From positions 993,501 to 1,057,500 of the forward strand of contig NZ_CP146991.1 in assembly GCF_001941975.2 (NCBI RefSeq): a DNA stretch of 64,000 nt. The letters are read 5' to 3'. Source of the stretch: Sporomusa sphaeroides DSM 2875 (GTDB lineage Bacteria; Bacillota; Negativicutes; Sporomusales; Sporomusaceae). The position numbers were made by a program, and so were the translations under genes. Positions 45,112-54,394 of the stretch are shown here, piece after piece. The notes beneath the pieces were generated by a model. The model was not told where the DNA came from and did not search any database. It saw only the letters and a program-made list of their open reading frames with translations. Each line of letters begins with the position of its first letter. Position 1 is the stretch's first letter.

Positions 45112-46575
45112 GTGAAGACAAGAAGTCATTATACGCGGGCAAATTATGCGGTCAATCAGACCACCGTTTGGGAAATGCTGAGTGAAGATCAATGTGAAGA
45201 ACTTTTCATGACGGCGCTTGAGGTTTTAGAGCGTACCGGGGCAGAAATCAAAAATGAAGAAGCCCGTGGAATTTTTGAAAAAGCGGGTTGCTGGGTTGAT
45301 GGCAGCCGGGTCAAAATTCCCTCCGCGCTGGCAGAGTGGGCGGTAAGAACTGCGCCTTCCCGGGTCACCATATGTGACCGCAACGGGAAAAGAGCCTTGA
45401 AACTAGAGACGACAAACGCTTATTACGGACCAGGGCAAGGGAACACTTATGTGCTTGACCCCCTGACTGCTGAGCGGAGAAAACCGGTTAAGGCCGATGT
45501 TGCTAAAACCGGCATTGTTTGTGACGGATTAAAGAATGTGGATTTCGTTATGAATAACGGTCTGCCTTCAGACGTCAAAGAAAATACAGCAGAGGTTCAT
45601 GCTTTTGAAGCCCTGGTCACCAATACGACCAAACCAATTATTCAAGCAATCCAAAGCGTAGAGCAAGCCCAGGCAATACTGGATATCGCTGCTGCCGTGG
45701 CCGGCAATGCCAAGGAATTTCAAAAGAATCCGTTTGCAGTTTTCCTGATTGAAACAGAAGGGGCTCTGGTACACTCTGAGGCAACGCTTGCCAAGGTTTT
45801 GTTTGCAGCCAGAAACGGCGTTCCCTATATTTATGCAACCAAGCTTGTTGCCGGTGAAACAGCACCGGTTACTCCGGCCGGAGCCATTGTCGTAGCCTTA
45901 GCCGATGCGCTTGTCGGAATACTGCTGGGCCAATTGGTTCGCCAGGGAGCTCCGGTGATTGCCGGCGGTTTCTTTACCATCAAGCATCAAGAAACCGGCA
46001 TACTGCCCTTTGGCGCGCCGGAAATCAGCCTGATGGGAACAGGCATGGCAAATGCTCTGCGTTATCTTAGAATTCCCAGCTTTGGTTTTGCCGGTGCCAC
46101 CGACGCCAAAGCAAGTGATGCGCAAATGGGCATGGAAGCGGCATTTTCCATTCTGCATGCCGGTTTGAGCGGAACAAGCCTGATTCACGGCTGCGGTCAG
46201 TTGGAATATGGCCTGACAGGTTCTTTGGAGCTGCTGGTCATGGGCGACGAAGTCATGGGAATGACGCGCAGAATGATGAAGGGCGTCGAGGTCAACGAAG
46301 AACGACTGGCACGCGGCGTAATTGATTTCGTACAGCCGGGAGGACATTATCTGGGTGAAGAGCATACGTTAAAATATTTCCGTTCGGAATTTTGGTGGCC
46401 TACGGTTCTGAACCGAACCAGGATTGCCGACTGGGAAGCCAATGGGGCAAAGAGCTTAGGACAGCGGGTTAAAGAAAAGACGCAAAATATAATCAATACC
46501 CACCAGTCGGCACAACTTCCTGCAGAAGTCCTGGGCAAAATCCAGACAATCTTAGACAAAGCGGATAGAAGATAA
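45112..46575 (+). CDS. MttB-superfamily (non-pyrrolysine) methyltransferase
   Basis: 487 aa, GTG start with AAGGGAGA upstream. MttB fold words: LSEDQCEELFMTALEVLERTG at the N-terminus, FVQPGGHYLGEEHTLKYF near the end. No in-frame TAG. Tandem paralogue of 46609-48075. Betaine reduction yields trimethylamine and demethylation yields dimethylglycine, so these could act on a betaine, dimethylglycine or a related amine; not resolvable here. Confidence 0.85.
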   Translation: MKTRSHYTRANYAVNQTTVWEMLSEDQCEELFMTALEVLERTGAEIKNEEARGIFEKAGCWVDGSRVKIPSALAEWAVRTAPSRVTICDRNGKRALKLETTNAYYGPGQGNTYVLDPLTAERRKPVKADVAKTGIVCDGLKNVDFVMNNGLPSDVKENTAEVHAFEALVTNTTKPIIQAIQSVEQAQAILDIAAAVAGNAKEFQKNPFAVFLIETEGALVHSEATLAKVLFAARNGVPYIYATKLVAGETAPVTPAGAIVVALADALVGILLGQLVRQGAPVIAGGFFTIKHQETGILPFGAPEISLMGTGMANALRYLRIPSFGFAGATDAKASDAQMGMEAAFSILHAGLSGTSLIHGCGQLEYGLTGSLELLVMGDEVMGMTRRMMKGVEVNEERLARGVIDFVQPGGHYLGEEHTLKYFRSEFWWPTVLNRTRIADWEANGAKSLGQRVKEKTQNIINTHQSAQLPAEVLGKIQTILDKADRR

Positions 46576-46608
46576 GAATTTGATGAGTGTTGAAAGGAGA
46601 GTTTGAAG

Positions 46609-48075
46609 TTGACAATTAGAGCTAATTTTAAAGCGCATGCAAGTGCCAAGATGAATATATTGTCAGAAGACCAGTGCTACGAATTGGTTATGGCCGCAAC
46701 AGAAGCCATGTGGCGCACCGGGACAGATTTTCATGACAAAGAGTCACTGGAAATATTGAAAAAAGCAGGCTGCTGGGTTGAAGGCAAAAGGGTCCGGATA
46801 CCGGCGCATATTACCGAGCGGTGCCTCAGAACCTGTCAGAAACACGTAGTACTCTGCAATAGCCGGACGGGAGCACGCGAACTGTTCATCGAAGGCAATA
46901 ATGCCTACTTTGGTTCAGGCCCCTGCACCCCGTTTACCCGCAACCCCTTCACCAACGAAAGACACCGTGCAACCAGACAGTCAGTAGGCTGGGCGACCAA
47001 GGTTCTTGATGCCCTGCCCAATATTGATTATGCTATGTCGCTGGGGATTGTCCAGGACGTGCCGCTGCTAGTCTCTGACCGCCATGAGTTTGAGCAGCAG
47101 ATTTTGCATACCGATAAGCCGATTATTACTGTTTGTAATGACAAATGGGGCCAGGAAGACGTCATTAAAATGGCTGAGATTATTGCCGGCGGCGAGGAGG
47201 AATTAAGAAAGAACCCCTTTATCTGCTTATATGCTGAACCCATCTCGCCGGGTGTGCATTGCAAGGAAGCCGCGCAAAAGCTGGTCATGGGGGCCAAGAA
47301 GGCTTTACCGACCATCTATACTCCCTGCATTATGGCTGGCGGCACGGCACCTGCGACTATGGCAGGGGTTATGGTTCAGGGATTGTGCGAGAGCCTGAGC
47401 GGTATGGTTTTGAGTCAGTGTACCCGTGAAGGAGCCCCGTTCATAATGGGTGGAGTATATACGGTGCTGGATATGGGTACAACCATCTTTTCCTATGGGG
47501 CACCGGAACTGCATCTGCTCTTAGCCGGGTTAGCTGATGTGGCTCATTATCTGAATATTCCGATGTTCGGTACGGCAGGCTGCACAGACTCGTGCATTAT
47601 TGATGAACAGGCCGGAATCGAGGCGGCTCTGTCCATCGCTATGACCAATATGTCAGGAGCTAACCTCAATCATGATACCGGTTACTCGGAATACGGGACG
47701 ACTTCAAATCTTGACCTTGTTGTAATCGCCGATGAAGTGCTGGGTATGGCTAGAAGATTAACCGCCGGTATACGGGTAGATCAGGAAACGTTGGCGCTGG
47801 AGGTTATTGAGAAGGTTGGTCCGGGCGGCAGTTTTGCCGATGAAGACCATACTGCCGAACATATAGAGGAGAACTATATGCCGCGTCTGGTCAACCGTGC
47901 TGCCCGCAGCATTTGGGAAAGTGCCGGCGGAAAACCCCTGACCCAGGTAGCCAATGAGAAAGTCCGTGATATTATTAATTACCATGAGCCTATTCCTCTG
48001 CCGAAGGATATGGCCGCCAAGATCAGAGATATTGTAGAAAACGCTGTCGGACATATGCCGGGTGAAGACGATTAG
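46609..48075 (+). CDS. MttB-superfamily (non-pyrrolysine) methyltransferase
   Basis: 488 aa. TTG 46609 is preferred to TTG 46603 because AAGGAG at 46594-46599 is then 9 bases away. N-terminal LSEDQCYELVMAATEAMWRTG and the C-terminal GPGGSFADEDHTAEHI correspond to the previous gene. No TAG inside. The two differ enough along their length to suggest different substrates or a heteromer. Confidence 0.83.
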   Translation: MTIRANFKAHASAKMNILSEDQCYELVMAATEAMWRTGTDFHDKESLEILKKAGCWVEGKRVRIPAHITERCLRTCQKHVVLCNSRTGARELFIEGNNAYFGSGPCTPFTRNPFTNERHRATRQSVGWATKVLDALPNIDYAMSLGIVQDVPLLVSDRHEFEQQILHTDKPIITVCNDKWGQEDVIKMAEIIAGGEEELRKNPFICLYAEPISPGVHCKEAAQKLVMGAKKALPTIYTPCIMAGGTAPATMAGVMVQGLCESLSGMVLSQCTREGAPFIMGGVYTVLDMGTTIFSYGAPELHLLLAGLADVAHYLNIPMFGTAGCTDSCIIDEQAGIEAALSIAMTNMSGANLNHDTGYSEYGTTSNLDLVVIADEVLGMARRLTAGIRVDQETLALEVIEKVGPGGSFADEDHTAEHIEENYMPRLVNRAARSIWESAGGKPLTQVANEKVRDIINYHEPIPLPKDMAAKIRDIVENAVGHMPGEDD

Positions 48076-48108
48076 CAAACCTGTTTTACTGAAACTTTAA
48101 TCCCGGGG

Positions 48109-48367
48109 TTCAGGCAGAGCTGCTAGTAGTCTGCCAAGTCTAAAGCCGTAGGATGAATTGCGCGAGATTTTTCGTCCAGCAAGGCGGAGGAGCCGCACAT
48201 ATCGGACATATGTAAGGTGACGATAAAGTAAACACGGTTTGTGCCGAGCGATAGCGACAGCAGAAACCGATGTTGCCCTTATGTCCGTGGGCCAACGAAG
48301 CTGGGCGGGAAATCTCACGATAAGAACACTGCGGATTTGGGCTTGGCGGACTACCACTCTGCCTGAA
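48109..48367. repeat. MITE-like imperfect palindrome of ~259 bp
   Basis: The ends are exact inverted repeats (TTCAGGCAGAG / CTCTGCCTGAA), and complementarity continues inward for about 75 bases per arm, for example GCCAAG...GAGATTT...CCAGC against GCTGG...AAATCTC...CTTGGC. No reading frame for a transposase and no clear target duplication. It fills nearly all of the gap between the second MttB gene and the HyuA-like gene. Confidence 0.65.
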
Positions 48368-48428
48368 TTAACACTGCCGCTGGAAGCGGGAGTTCTGACA
48401 CAAGCAATTAGAGAAAAGAGGAACCGAT

Positions 48429-50429
48429 ATGTCACTGGTATTGGGAATCGATACTGGGGGAACGTATACCGATGGCGTGGTTGTGGAGCGTAAGAGCAAA
48501 CAGATATTAACAAAAGCCAAAGCCTTGACGACCCGTGAAGATCTGTCTATTGGCATTCGCAATTGTATTGCCAATTTGGACTTTGAGGATTTTAAGAACA
48601 TCAGTGCGGTTTCGCTGTCAACCACGCTGGCAACCAATGCCATTGTCGAGGGCCGCGGTTGCGAAGTGGGTCTGTTGATGATTGGCTGCAATCCAATTGA
48701 TTCTCTTCCGGTAAAACATTACTATGTTTTACCGGGAGGCCACAACCTCAAAGGGCGTCCCAATGCAGAACTGGATCTGGCGAAAACCCGCCAGGCTATT
48801 TGCGAACTGAAAGGCAAAGTCGATGCTGTGGCTATTTCAGGCTATCTTAGCGTAAGGAATCCGGAGCATGAAATTGCTGTAATGAGGCTGGTAACCGAAA
48901 TTTTGGATTTGCCGGTGGTCTGCGCCCACCAGCTAACGACTTCTTTAGGTTTCCATGAAAGAACCGTTACGGCAGCTCTCAACGCTCGTTTAATTCCGAT
49001 CATTACCGAACTGATTGAATCGGTAAAAAAGGTGCTTGACGAAAGAGGGATAGACGCGCCCATCATGGTGGTTAAGGGAGACGGGTGTATGATGGGGGAA
49101 GCGCTGGCTCGTGAAAAGCCTATTGAGACCATTCTTTCGGGACCGGCTTCCAGCATCATCGGCGGAACTTTTCTTACCCAGTGTGACAACGCCCTGGTGC
49201 TCGACATGGGAGGCACTACGACCGATATTGCAATTTTGCAAAACGGCGTGCCTAAAATTAACCAGGAAGGGGCAACCGTAGGCGGCTGGCTTACCCGTGT
49301 GCAGGCCGCGCAAATATATACCTATGGTCTGGGCGGCGACAGCTATATCCAGGTTAGCAGAGACGGTGCAATTCAGGTAGGGCCTCAAAGGGTATGGCCG
49401 TTATGTGTGATTGGCTATCAATATCCTTATTTGATTGATGAACTGAAACTAAATTTTGACAAGACCTACGATCTTATGTTTGCGCAGGCAACAGATTGTT
49501 TCATGTTCCTTAAGCGCTTTACCGCCGAAGTCTTGAGCGATCAGGAAAAAGAAGTGGTGAAAATCCTCCAGGCCGGCCCGCACAGCTTGCATTATTTAAC
49601 CCAAAGGATGGATATTGACCCTAACCTGCTGAATTTACAGCATCTTGTTGACTTAGGCATACTGGCCAGGGTATCGTTGACGCCTACTGATATTCTGCAT
49701 GCCAGCGGCATCTATGATCAATGGAATCGGGAAGCCGCTAAACTTGGGGTGGAGATCTTAGCAACCCGGACGAAAGAGAGCTCTGAGGAGTTTATCAGGC
49801 GGGCATCGGAACAAATAGTCAATGATCTGTGCATTACCTGTCTGCAGAGTCTTATCGGCTGTGAAGGGCAAAGCATGAGAATAAAAAGCACCCCCCATAT
49901 CATGTATTTTATGCAAAAAGCCTTATCACCTGAGCGAGATCAAAGCTTTGACTGTTCCTTTACCATCAATATGCCGGTTATTGGTATCGGAGCTCCGGTC
50001 CGGGCTTGGCTGCCAGCGATGGCTGAAAAAATGAATACCGGTTTGATTATTCCGGAGCATGCGGAAGTAGCCAATGCCGTGGGAGCTGCAACCGGTAAGA
50101 TCATGGAAACTGTCAAAGTATTGATTAAGCCCGGAGAAAAGGACGGGACCTATTTGCTGCATGCCTCCTGGGAGTGCAAGCTGTTTGAAAATTTGGCAGC
50201 CGCCGTGCTTTATGCTATGGCCAAAGCCAAAGAGCAGGCTGCACTGGCTGCAAGTAAAGCCGGGGCAAAAGAATTTGAGTTGGTTGTAAACCATCAGGAT
50301 AAATATGCACAATCCGGAATGACAGAAAAAGATCTCTACATTGAATCACTTATCGAAATAACTGCCGTAGAACGTCCCGAATGGGAAAGGGAAGAGATAA
50401 AAGAGAAATTTTTTGTGGATTGCATCTAA
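48429..50429 (+). CDS. Hydantoinase/oxoprolinase-family (HyuA-like) ASKHA protein
   Basis: 666 aa. N-terminal LGIDTGGTYTDGVVVE and central LDMGGTTTDIAIL are the two phosphate-binding loops of the hydantoinase A/acetone carboxylase fold. A Cys-containing stretch CITCLQSLIGCEG and a C-terminal extension follow. Known relatives hydrolyse cyclic amides or use ATP to activate substrates or corrinoid proteins. Inside a methyltransferase/reductase locus an ATP-driven reactivase or an amide/creatinine-type hydrolase are both possible. Confidence 0.7.
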   Translation: MSLVLGIDTGGTYTDGVVVERKSKQILTKAKALTTREDLSIGIRNCIANLDFEDFKNISAVSLSTTLATNAIVEGRGCEVGLLMIGCNPIDSLPVKHYYVLPGGHNLKGRPNAELDLAKTRQAICELKGKVDAVAISGYLSVRNPEHEIAVMRLVTEILDLPVVCAHQLTTSLGFHERTVTAALNARLIPIITELIESVKKVLDERGIDAPIMVVKGDGCMMGEALAREKPIETILSGPASSIIGGTFLTQCDNALVLDMGGTTTDIAILQNGVPKINQEGATVGGWLTRVQAAQIYTYGLGGDSYIQVSRDGAIQVGPQRVWPLCVIGYQYPYLIDELKLNFDKTYDLMFAQATDCFMFLKRFTAEVLSDQEKEVVKILQAGPHSLHYLTQRMDIDPNLLNLQHLVDLGILARVSLTPTDILHASGIYDQWNREAAKLGVEILATRTKESSEEFIRRASEQIVNDLCITCLQSLIGCEGQSMRIKSTPHIMYFMQKALSPERDQSFDCSFTINMPVIGIGAPVRAWLPAMAEKMNTGLIIPEHAEVANAVGAATGKIMETVKVLIKPGEKDGTYLLHASWECKLFENLAAAVLYAMAKAKEQAALAASKAGAKEFELVVNHQDKYAQSGMTEKDLYIESLIEITAVERPEWEREEIKEKFFVDCI

Positions 50430-50482
50430 ATCTAAAAGGGAGTCAAAGAAGTCACTAGACTTTCCGGGGAGGCGTATTAACT

Positions 50483-51760
50483 TTGCAAGACTCTGCTTTT
50501 TGGGGTTCTGTTATTGTTTTCCTGCTCACCTATGTCCTGATTATCTGGGATAAACTGCCGAGAATGGTGGTTGCCATGGGTGGCGGCATCGTCATGCTGC
50601 TCCTGGGTTTTTTAACCCAGGAAACGGCGCTTAAAGATGACATTGACTTTAACACCATCGGACTATTAACCGGAATGATGATTTTGGTGACCATTATTCG
50701 CCGGACAGGCGTATTCGAGGCACTGGCCATTTGGTCTGCCAGCATCACGCGCGGCGAGCCGCTGCGGCTATTGGCGCTGCTTTCCTTCATCACCGCCATA
50801 GTATCAGCCTTTCTGGACAATGTTACCACCGTACTCCTGATTGTGCCGGTAACACTGACCCTGACCAAGATGCTGCAGGTTAATCCGGTGCCGTTCTTAA
50901 TTTCCGAAATAATTGCTTCCAATATTGGCGGCACAGCCACCTTAATCGGCGATCCGCCCAATATCATGATTGGTAGTGCGGCAGGACTTGATTTTAATTC
51001 GTTTATCATTAACCTGGCTCCCATCAGTATTATCGTTTTGGCAGTAACCATTGCCTTGTTATTGCTCATCTACCGCAAAGATTTGCATATTGATGAAAAA
51101 AACCGGGAAGCCATCTTGCAGCTTGATTGTAAAGAAGAAATTAAGGACTGGCAGCTATTAAGAAAATCACTGGCTGTGCTGGCGCTCACCATTGTTGCTT
51201 TCGTTTTGCACGGATACCTCCAGTTGGAATCGGCGACCATTGCCCTGTCAGGCGCTGTCCTGCTCATGCTGGTCAGCCGGGCAGCACCTGAAGAGGTCTT
51301 AACAGAAGTGGAATGGCCGACTATCTTTTTCTTCGTCGGACTGTTTGTTCTGGTAGGCGGTTTAAAAGCTACCGGTGTAATTGGTGAATTAGCCCAGTGG
51401 AGCCTTAGTGTAACCAAAGGAGATTTGCTGCAAACCTCGGTGCTGGTACTGTGGGTATCGGCCATTGCCTCGGCTTTTATTGACAACATTCCCTTTGTTG
51501 CCACTATGATTCCCATGCTGCAGGAAATGGGGCAGTTATCAGGCATGAATCTGGAACCGCTGTGGTGGTCGCTGGCACTGGGAGCCTGTCTTGGCGGCAA
51601 TGGTACGCTGATTGGCGCTTCCGCCAATGTCATTGTCGCCGGTATTGCCGAGAAGAACGGCATTAGACTTTACTTTATACAGTATTTAAAGATTGCTTTT
51701 CCTTTAATGATAATTTCCATAATTTTCTGTCATATTTATGTGGTATTGCGGTATTTTTGA
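50483..51760 (+). CDS. ArsB/NhaD/SLC13-type ion transporter permease
   Basis: 425 aa with ~11 hydrophobic segments. The two inverted halves carry GGTATLIGDPPNIMIG and GGNGTLIGASANVIVAG, hallmark of the ArsB/NhaD/CitT ion-transporter superfamily. TTG start. Between a HyuA-like and a BCCT gene, it may export or exchange an organic anion, or act as a Na+/H+ antiporter that recycles Na+ for BCCT uptake. Confidence 0.8.
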   Translation: MQDSAFWGSVIVFLLTYVLIIWDKLPRMVVAMGGGIVMLLLGFLTQETALKDDIDFNTIGLLTGMMILVTIIRRTGVFEALAIWSASITRGEPLRLLALLSFITAIVSAFLDNVTTVLLIVPVTLTLTKMLQVNPVPFLISEIIASNIGGTATLIGDPPNIMIGSAAGLDFNSFIINLAPISIIVLAVTIALLLLIYRKDLHIDEKNREAILQLDCKEEIKDWQLLRKSLAVLALTIVAFVLHGYLQLESATIALSGAVLLMLVSRAAPEEVLTEVEWPTIFFFVGLFVLVGGLKATGVIGELAQWSLSVTKGDLLQTSVLVLWVSAIASAFIDNIPFVATMIPMLQEMGQLSGMNLEPLWWSLALGACLGGNGTLIGASANVIVAGIAEKNGIRLYFIQYLKIAFPLMIISIIFCHIYVVLRYF

Positions 51761-51777
51761 TTATATAGGAGGCAAAT

Positions 51778-53337
51778 ATGAATAAAGAAAAGAGTTTCTT
51801 TAGTAACACTGATCTGCCTATCTTTTCAATTTCACTAATCCTTATGGTTCTGTTTGTTGGCTTAACAATGCTTCAGCCGAAAGCGGCGGGGGAAGTTTTC
51901 AGTGCAGTACAAAATTTCATTACCGTCAATTTCGGTTGGACTTACCTATGGGGAGTAACCTTTATTCTGGTCTTCTCTTTGGGCTTAGCGTTTAGCAAAT
52001 TCGGCAATATTACCCTGGGCAAGGATGGAGATAAGCCGGAGTACAGCACCTGGAGCTGGTTTGCCATGCTTTTTTCCAGCGGTATGGGTATTGGCCTGGT
52101 GTTTTGGGGAGTCGCTGAACCGATGTCATTTTATGCTAAGCCTCCCTACGGGGAACCTTCTAGTATCCAATCTGCTCAAATTGCTATGCGCTATACCTTT
52201 TTCCATTGGGGTTTGCACCCCTGGAGTGTTTTTGCCCTTGTAGGCATGGCGATGGCTTATTTCCAGTTTCGCAAAGGATTGCCCGCATTAGTCAGCTCCA
52301 CTCTTTATCCGTTAATTGGGGAACAGGGTGCTAAGGGGTGGCTTGGCAAGTTTGTCGACATCTTAGCTCTGTTTGTAACCATCTTTGGGGTTGCTACCTC
52401 TTTGGGATTAGGGGCTATGCAAATTGCTGCCGGTTTAAATTATGCCTATGGTATTTCTGCAAGTATGATGGTTACTATTATTATTATCATCGTGATGACT
52501 GCTTTATATATAGCAGCTGCAGTAAGCGGAATTGAACGCGGCATTAAGTTCTTCAGCGATCTGAATATGGTACTGGTCGTGTTAATTTTAGCTACCCTGG
52601 TAGTCGCCGGACCAACCCTGTATATTTTAAACGGGCTTACCGAAACCAGCGGGGCTTACCTGCAGAATATTGTTCAAATGAGTTTTTGGGCAGATACCTT
52701 CAATACAAATCCTGGCTGGATAGGCGGCTGGACCATTTTTTACTGGGCATGGTGGGTATCCTGGGGCCCGTTTGTCGGTTCATTTATTGCCCGTATTTCA
52801 AAGGGCAGGACGATAAAAGAGTTTGTCTTAGGCGTGCTTGTCGCTCCTACTGTTATGAGCTTTCTGTGGCTGTCAGTCATGGGGTATAGTGCGCTGTATG
52901 TTGATGTTGTCCAGCATGGTGAGATTGCGGCCACAGTGGCAAAAGACGTGTCTGCAGCCATTTTTGCCATGTTCCAGCATTATCCCCTTGCGAGTATATT
53001 AACCTTCATGACGGTATTAGTCATAGCAACTTTCTTTATCACCTCGGCTAATGCGGCAACCTTTGTTATGGCGATGCTCACTTCAGGCGGGGATTTAAAC
53101 CCTCGTGCCGGGCTGAAGATTGTTTGGGGCTTGAGTTCAAGTGTCGCGGCAATCGCCCTGCTGATAGCCGGAGGTCTAGGAGCGCTTCAGACTGCCGCCA
53201 TTGCCGCCGCTTTTCCGTTTGTGTTCGTCATGCTTGCAATGGCCGCATCACTTGTAAAGGCTTTTACCCGGGAAGTTGATAAAGACAGGGTTGAACCTCA
53301 GGTTAATAATTATAATACAAATACAACCATAACATAA
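51778..53337 (+). CDS. BCCT-family transporter, BetP-like aromatic box
   Basis: 519 aa, twelve predicted TM segments. SSGMGIGLVFWGVAEPM in TM3 and the box FYWAWWVSWGPFVGSFIAR, with the Trp-Trp-x-x-Trp pattern of glycine-betaine carriers such as BetP. This makes it the best glycine betaine importer candidate of the three BCCT genes. Charged C-terminal tail (REVDKDRVEPQVNNYN) is short. A strong terminator follows at 53432. Confidence 0.88.
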   Translation: MNKEKSFFSNTDLPIFSISLILMVLFVGLTMLQPKAAGEVFSAVQNFITVNFGWTYLWGVTFILVFSLGLAFSKFGNITLGKDGDKPEYSTWSWFAMLFSSGMGIGLVFWGVAEPMSFYAKPPYGEPSSIQSAQIAMRYTFFHWGLHPWSVFALVGMAMAYFQFRKGLPALVSSTLYPLIGEQGAKGWLGKFVDILALFVTIFGVATSLGLGAMQIAAGLNYAYGISASMMVTIIIIIVMTALYIAAAVSGIERGIKFFSDLNMVLVVLILATLVVAGPTLYILNGLTETSGAYLQNIVQMSFWADTFNTNPGWIGGWTIFYWAWWVSWGPFVGSFIARISKGRTIKEFVLGVLVAPTVMSFLWLSVMGYSALYVDVVQHGEIAATVAKDVSAAIFAMFQHYPLASILTFMTVLVIATFFITSANAATFVMAMLTSGGDLNPRAGLKIVWGLSSSVAAIALLIAGGLGALQTAAIAAAFPFVFVMLAMAASLVKAFTREVDKDRVEPQVNNYNTNTTIT

Positions 53338-53431
53338 ATAATATCCTATGCAGGATATTGAGGCAGATACTGGTTATGCTGGTCACGTATTGCAGCATAT
53401 AAAGCTTTTTCCGAAGAACAGGTATAAGATA

Positions 53432-53480
53432 ACACGGCTTGCGTTGCGTCCTAAGATGCAACGCAAGCCGTGTTTATTTT
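53432..53480 (+). terminator. Strong rho-independent terminator before selC
   Basis: Perfect 16-bp stem (53432-53447 with 53458-53473) followed by TTATTTT. Isolates selC from the upstream operon. A second small hairpin lies at 53340-53359. Confidence 0.9.
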
Positions 53481-53616
53481 AGGATATTTGAACAACGCAG
53501 ATTTATTGACCTTGCTGTGAAAAATGAAATAATAAGCTATTCTGTGAAAAAACGTGATATCTTTTCTTTTTTATATCGATTCTGTATAAAATGGCGAAAT
53601 TTGATGTATTTTAATA

Positions 53617-53645
53617 TTGTCAAAAAATTGTTTAAATAGTATTAT
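53617..53645 (+). promoter_or_regulatory. Sigma-70-type promoter of selC
   Basis: TTGTCA (53617-53622), 17-base spacer, TATTAT (53640-53645). Transcription would start near 53652, inside the left arm of the palindrome. Confidence 0.7.
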
Positions 53646-53646
53646 A

Positions 53647-53691
53647 GTAATGTCGATTGTCGACAAACGACTTATCGACAATCGACATTAC
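53647..53691 (+). promoter_or_regulatory. 17-bp palindrome between the selC promoter and the tRNA
   Basis: GTAATGTCGATTGTCGA and its exact complement flank an 11-base loop. It spans the predicted start site and ends two bases before the tRNA. It could be an operator, or a 5' hairpin that guides tRNA processing. Confidence 0.6.
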
Positions 53692-53693
53692 AT

Positions 53694-53787
53694 GGAAGCA
53701 GAGAGGTACTGGTGTGCCTACCGGTCTTCAAAACCGTGTTGCGGCCGAGCAGCCGTGGGTGGGTTCGATTCCCATATGCTTCCGCCA
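53694..53787 (+). tRNA. selC: tRNA-Sec (anticodon TCA)
   Basis: Acceptor ends GGAAGCA / TGCTTCC, discriminator G and encoded CCA, for 94 nt. Anticodon stem CGGT/ACCG with loop CTTCAAA holds anticodon TCA at 53728-53730. The long variable arm (GTTGCGGCCGAGCAGCCGT) and T arm GGGTTCGATTCCC are typical of selenocysteine tRNA. It decodes the UGA codons of grdH, both grdA copies, and perhaps the small gene at 24303. Confidence 0.95.
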
Positions 53788-53840
53788 CTAAAAAAAACGT
53801 TATAGCAACAAACAGAAAAGCGGAGAAGCAAATAAGTATA

Positions 53841-53875
53841 TTTAACGGTAGCGGCACCAGTCGCAGCCGTTTAAA
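53841..53875 (+). promoter_or_regulatory. Leader hairpin before first grdA
   Basis: TTTAACGG...CCGTTTAAA stem-loop about 28 bases before the start codon. A matching hairpin precedes the second grdA at 59173-59207. Confidence 0.5.
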
Positions 53876-53902
53876 TAAAATTACACGAGGAGGAATCAGG
53901 TA

Positions 53903-54370
53903 ATGTTGCTGAAAGACAGAAAAGTCATTATTGTCGGCGACAGGGACGGTATTCCCGGACCAGCGATTGCGTTATGTGCGCAAACCGCAGGCGCGGATGT
54001 AGTATTCTCATCAACAGAATGCTTTGTCTGAACTGCTGCGGGCGCTATGGACCTGGAAAACCAAAAGCGGGTTAAAGAATTTACGGAGGAATACGGTGCA
54101 GAAAACATCGTAATCCTGCTCGGCGCAGCCGAGGGCGAGTCTGCCGGACTTGCTGCAGAAACCGTAACTGCTGGCGACCCTACTTTTGCAGGTCCTTTGG
54201 CGGGAGTCCAGTTGGGACTGAGAGTATACCACATATGTGAGCCGGAAGTGAAGGCCGAGGTAGACCCTGGAGTATATGAAGAACAAATCAGTATGATGGA
54301 AATGGTGCTGGACATTGACAGCATTGTGGACGAAATGAAATCCATTCGCGATCAGTACTGCAAATTCTAG
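53903..54370 (+). CDS. grdA: Glycine/sarcosine/betaine reductase selenoprotein A (copy 1)
   Basis: 155 aa with TGA 54029-54031 as Sec43 in [16 protein letters not shown], the invariant GrdA active site. ATG 53903 is preceded by GAGGAGGAATC. GrdA takes the carboxymethyl group from component B on Sec and hands it to GrdC as a ketene-like thioester, being re-reduced by thioredoxin. It follows selC by 115 bases. It differs from copy 2 by only three residues that I could see. Confidence 0.95.
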
Positions 54371-54394
54371 GGTTGAGAAAGGGGAAAGATATTT

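Noticed and set aside
37706-48075. Pyrrolysine-containing MttB genes
   Set aside because: None of the three MttB-like frames contains an in-frame TAG, and no pyl genes are visible.
53439-53805. Short frames around selC
   Set aside because: They cross the terminator, the palindrome and the tRNA and have no coding features.
54047-54370. 107-codon stand-alone gene (and its twin at 59379-59702)
   Set aside because: Both are the parts of grdA after the Sec codon; the true starts are 53903 and 59235.
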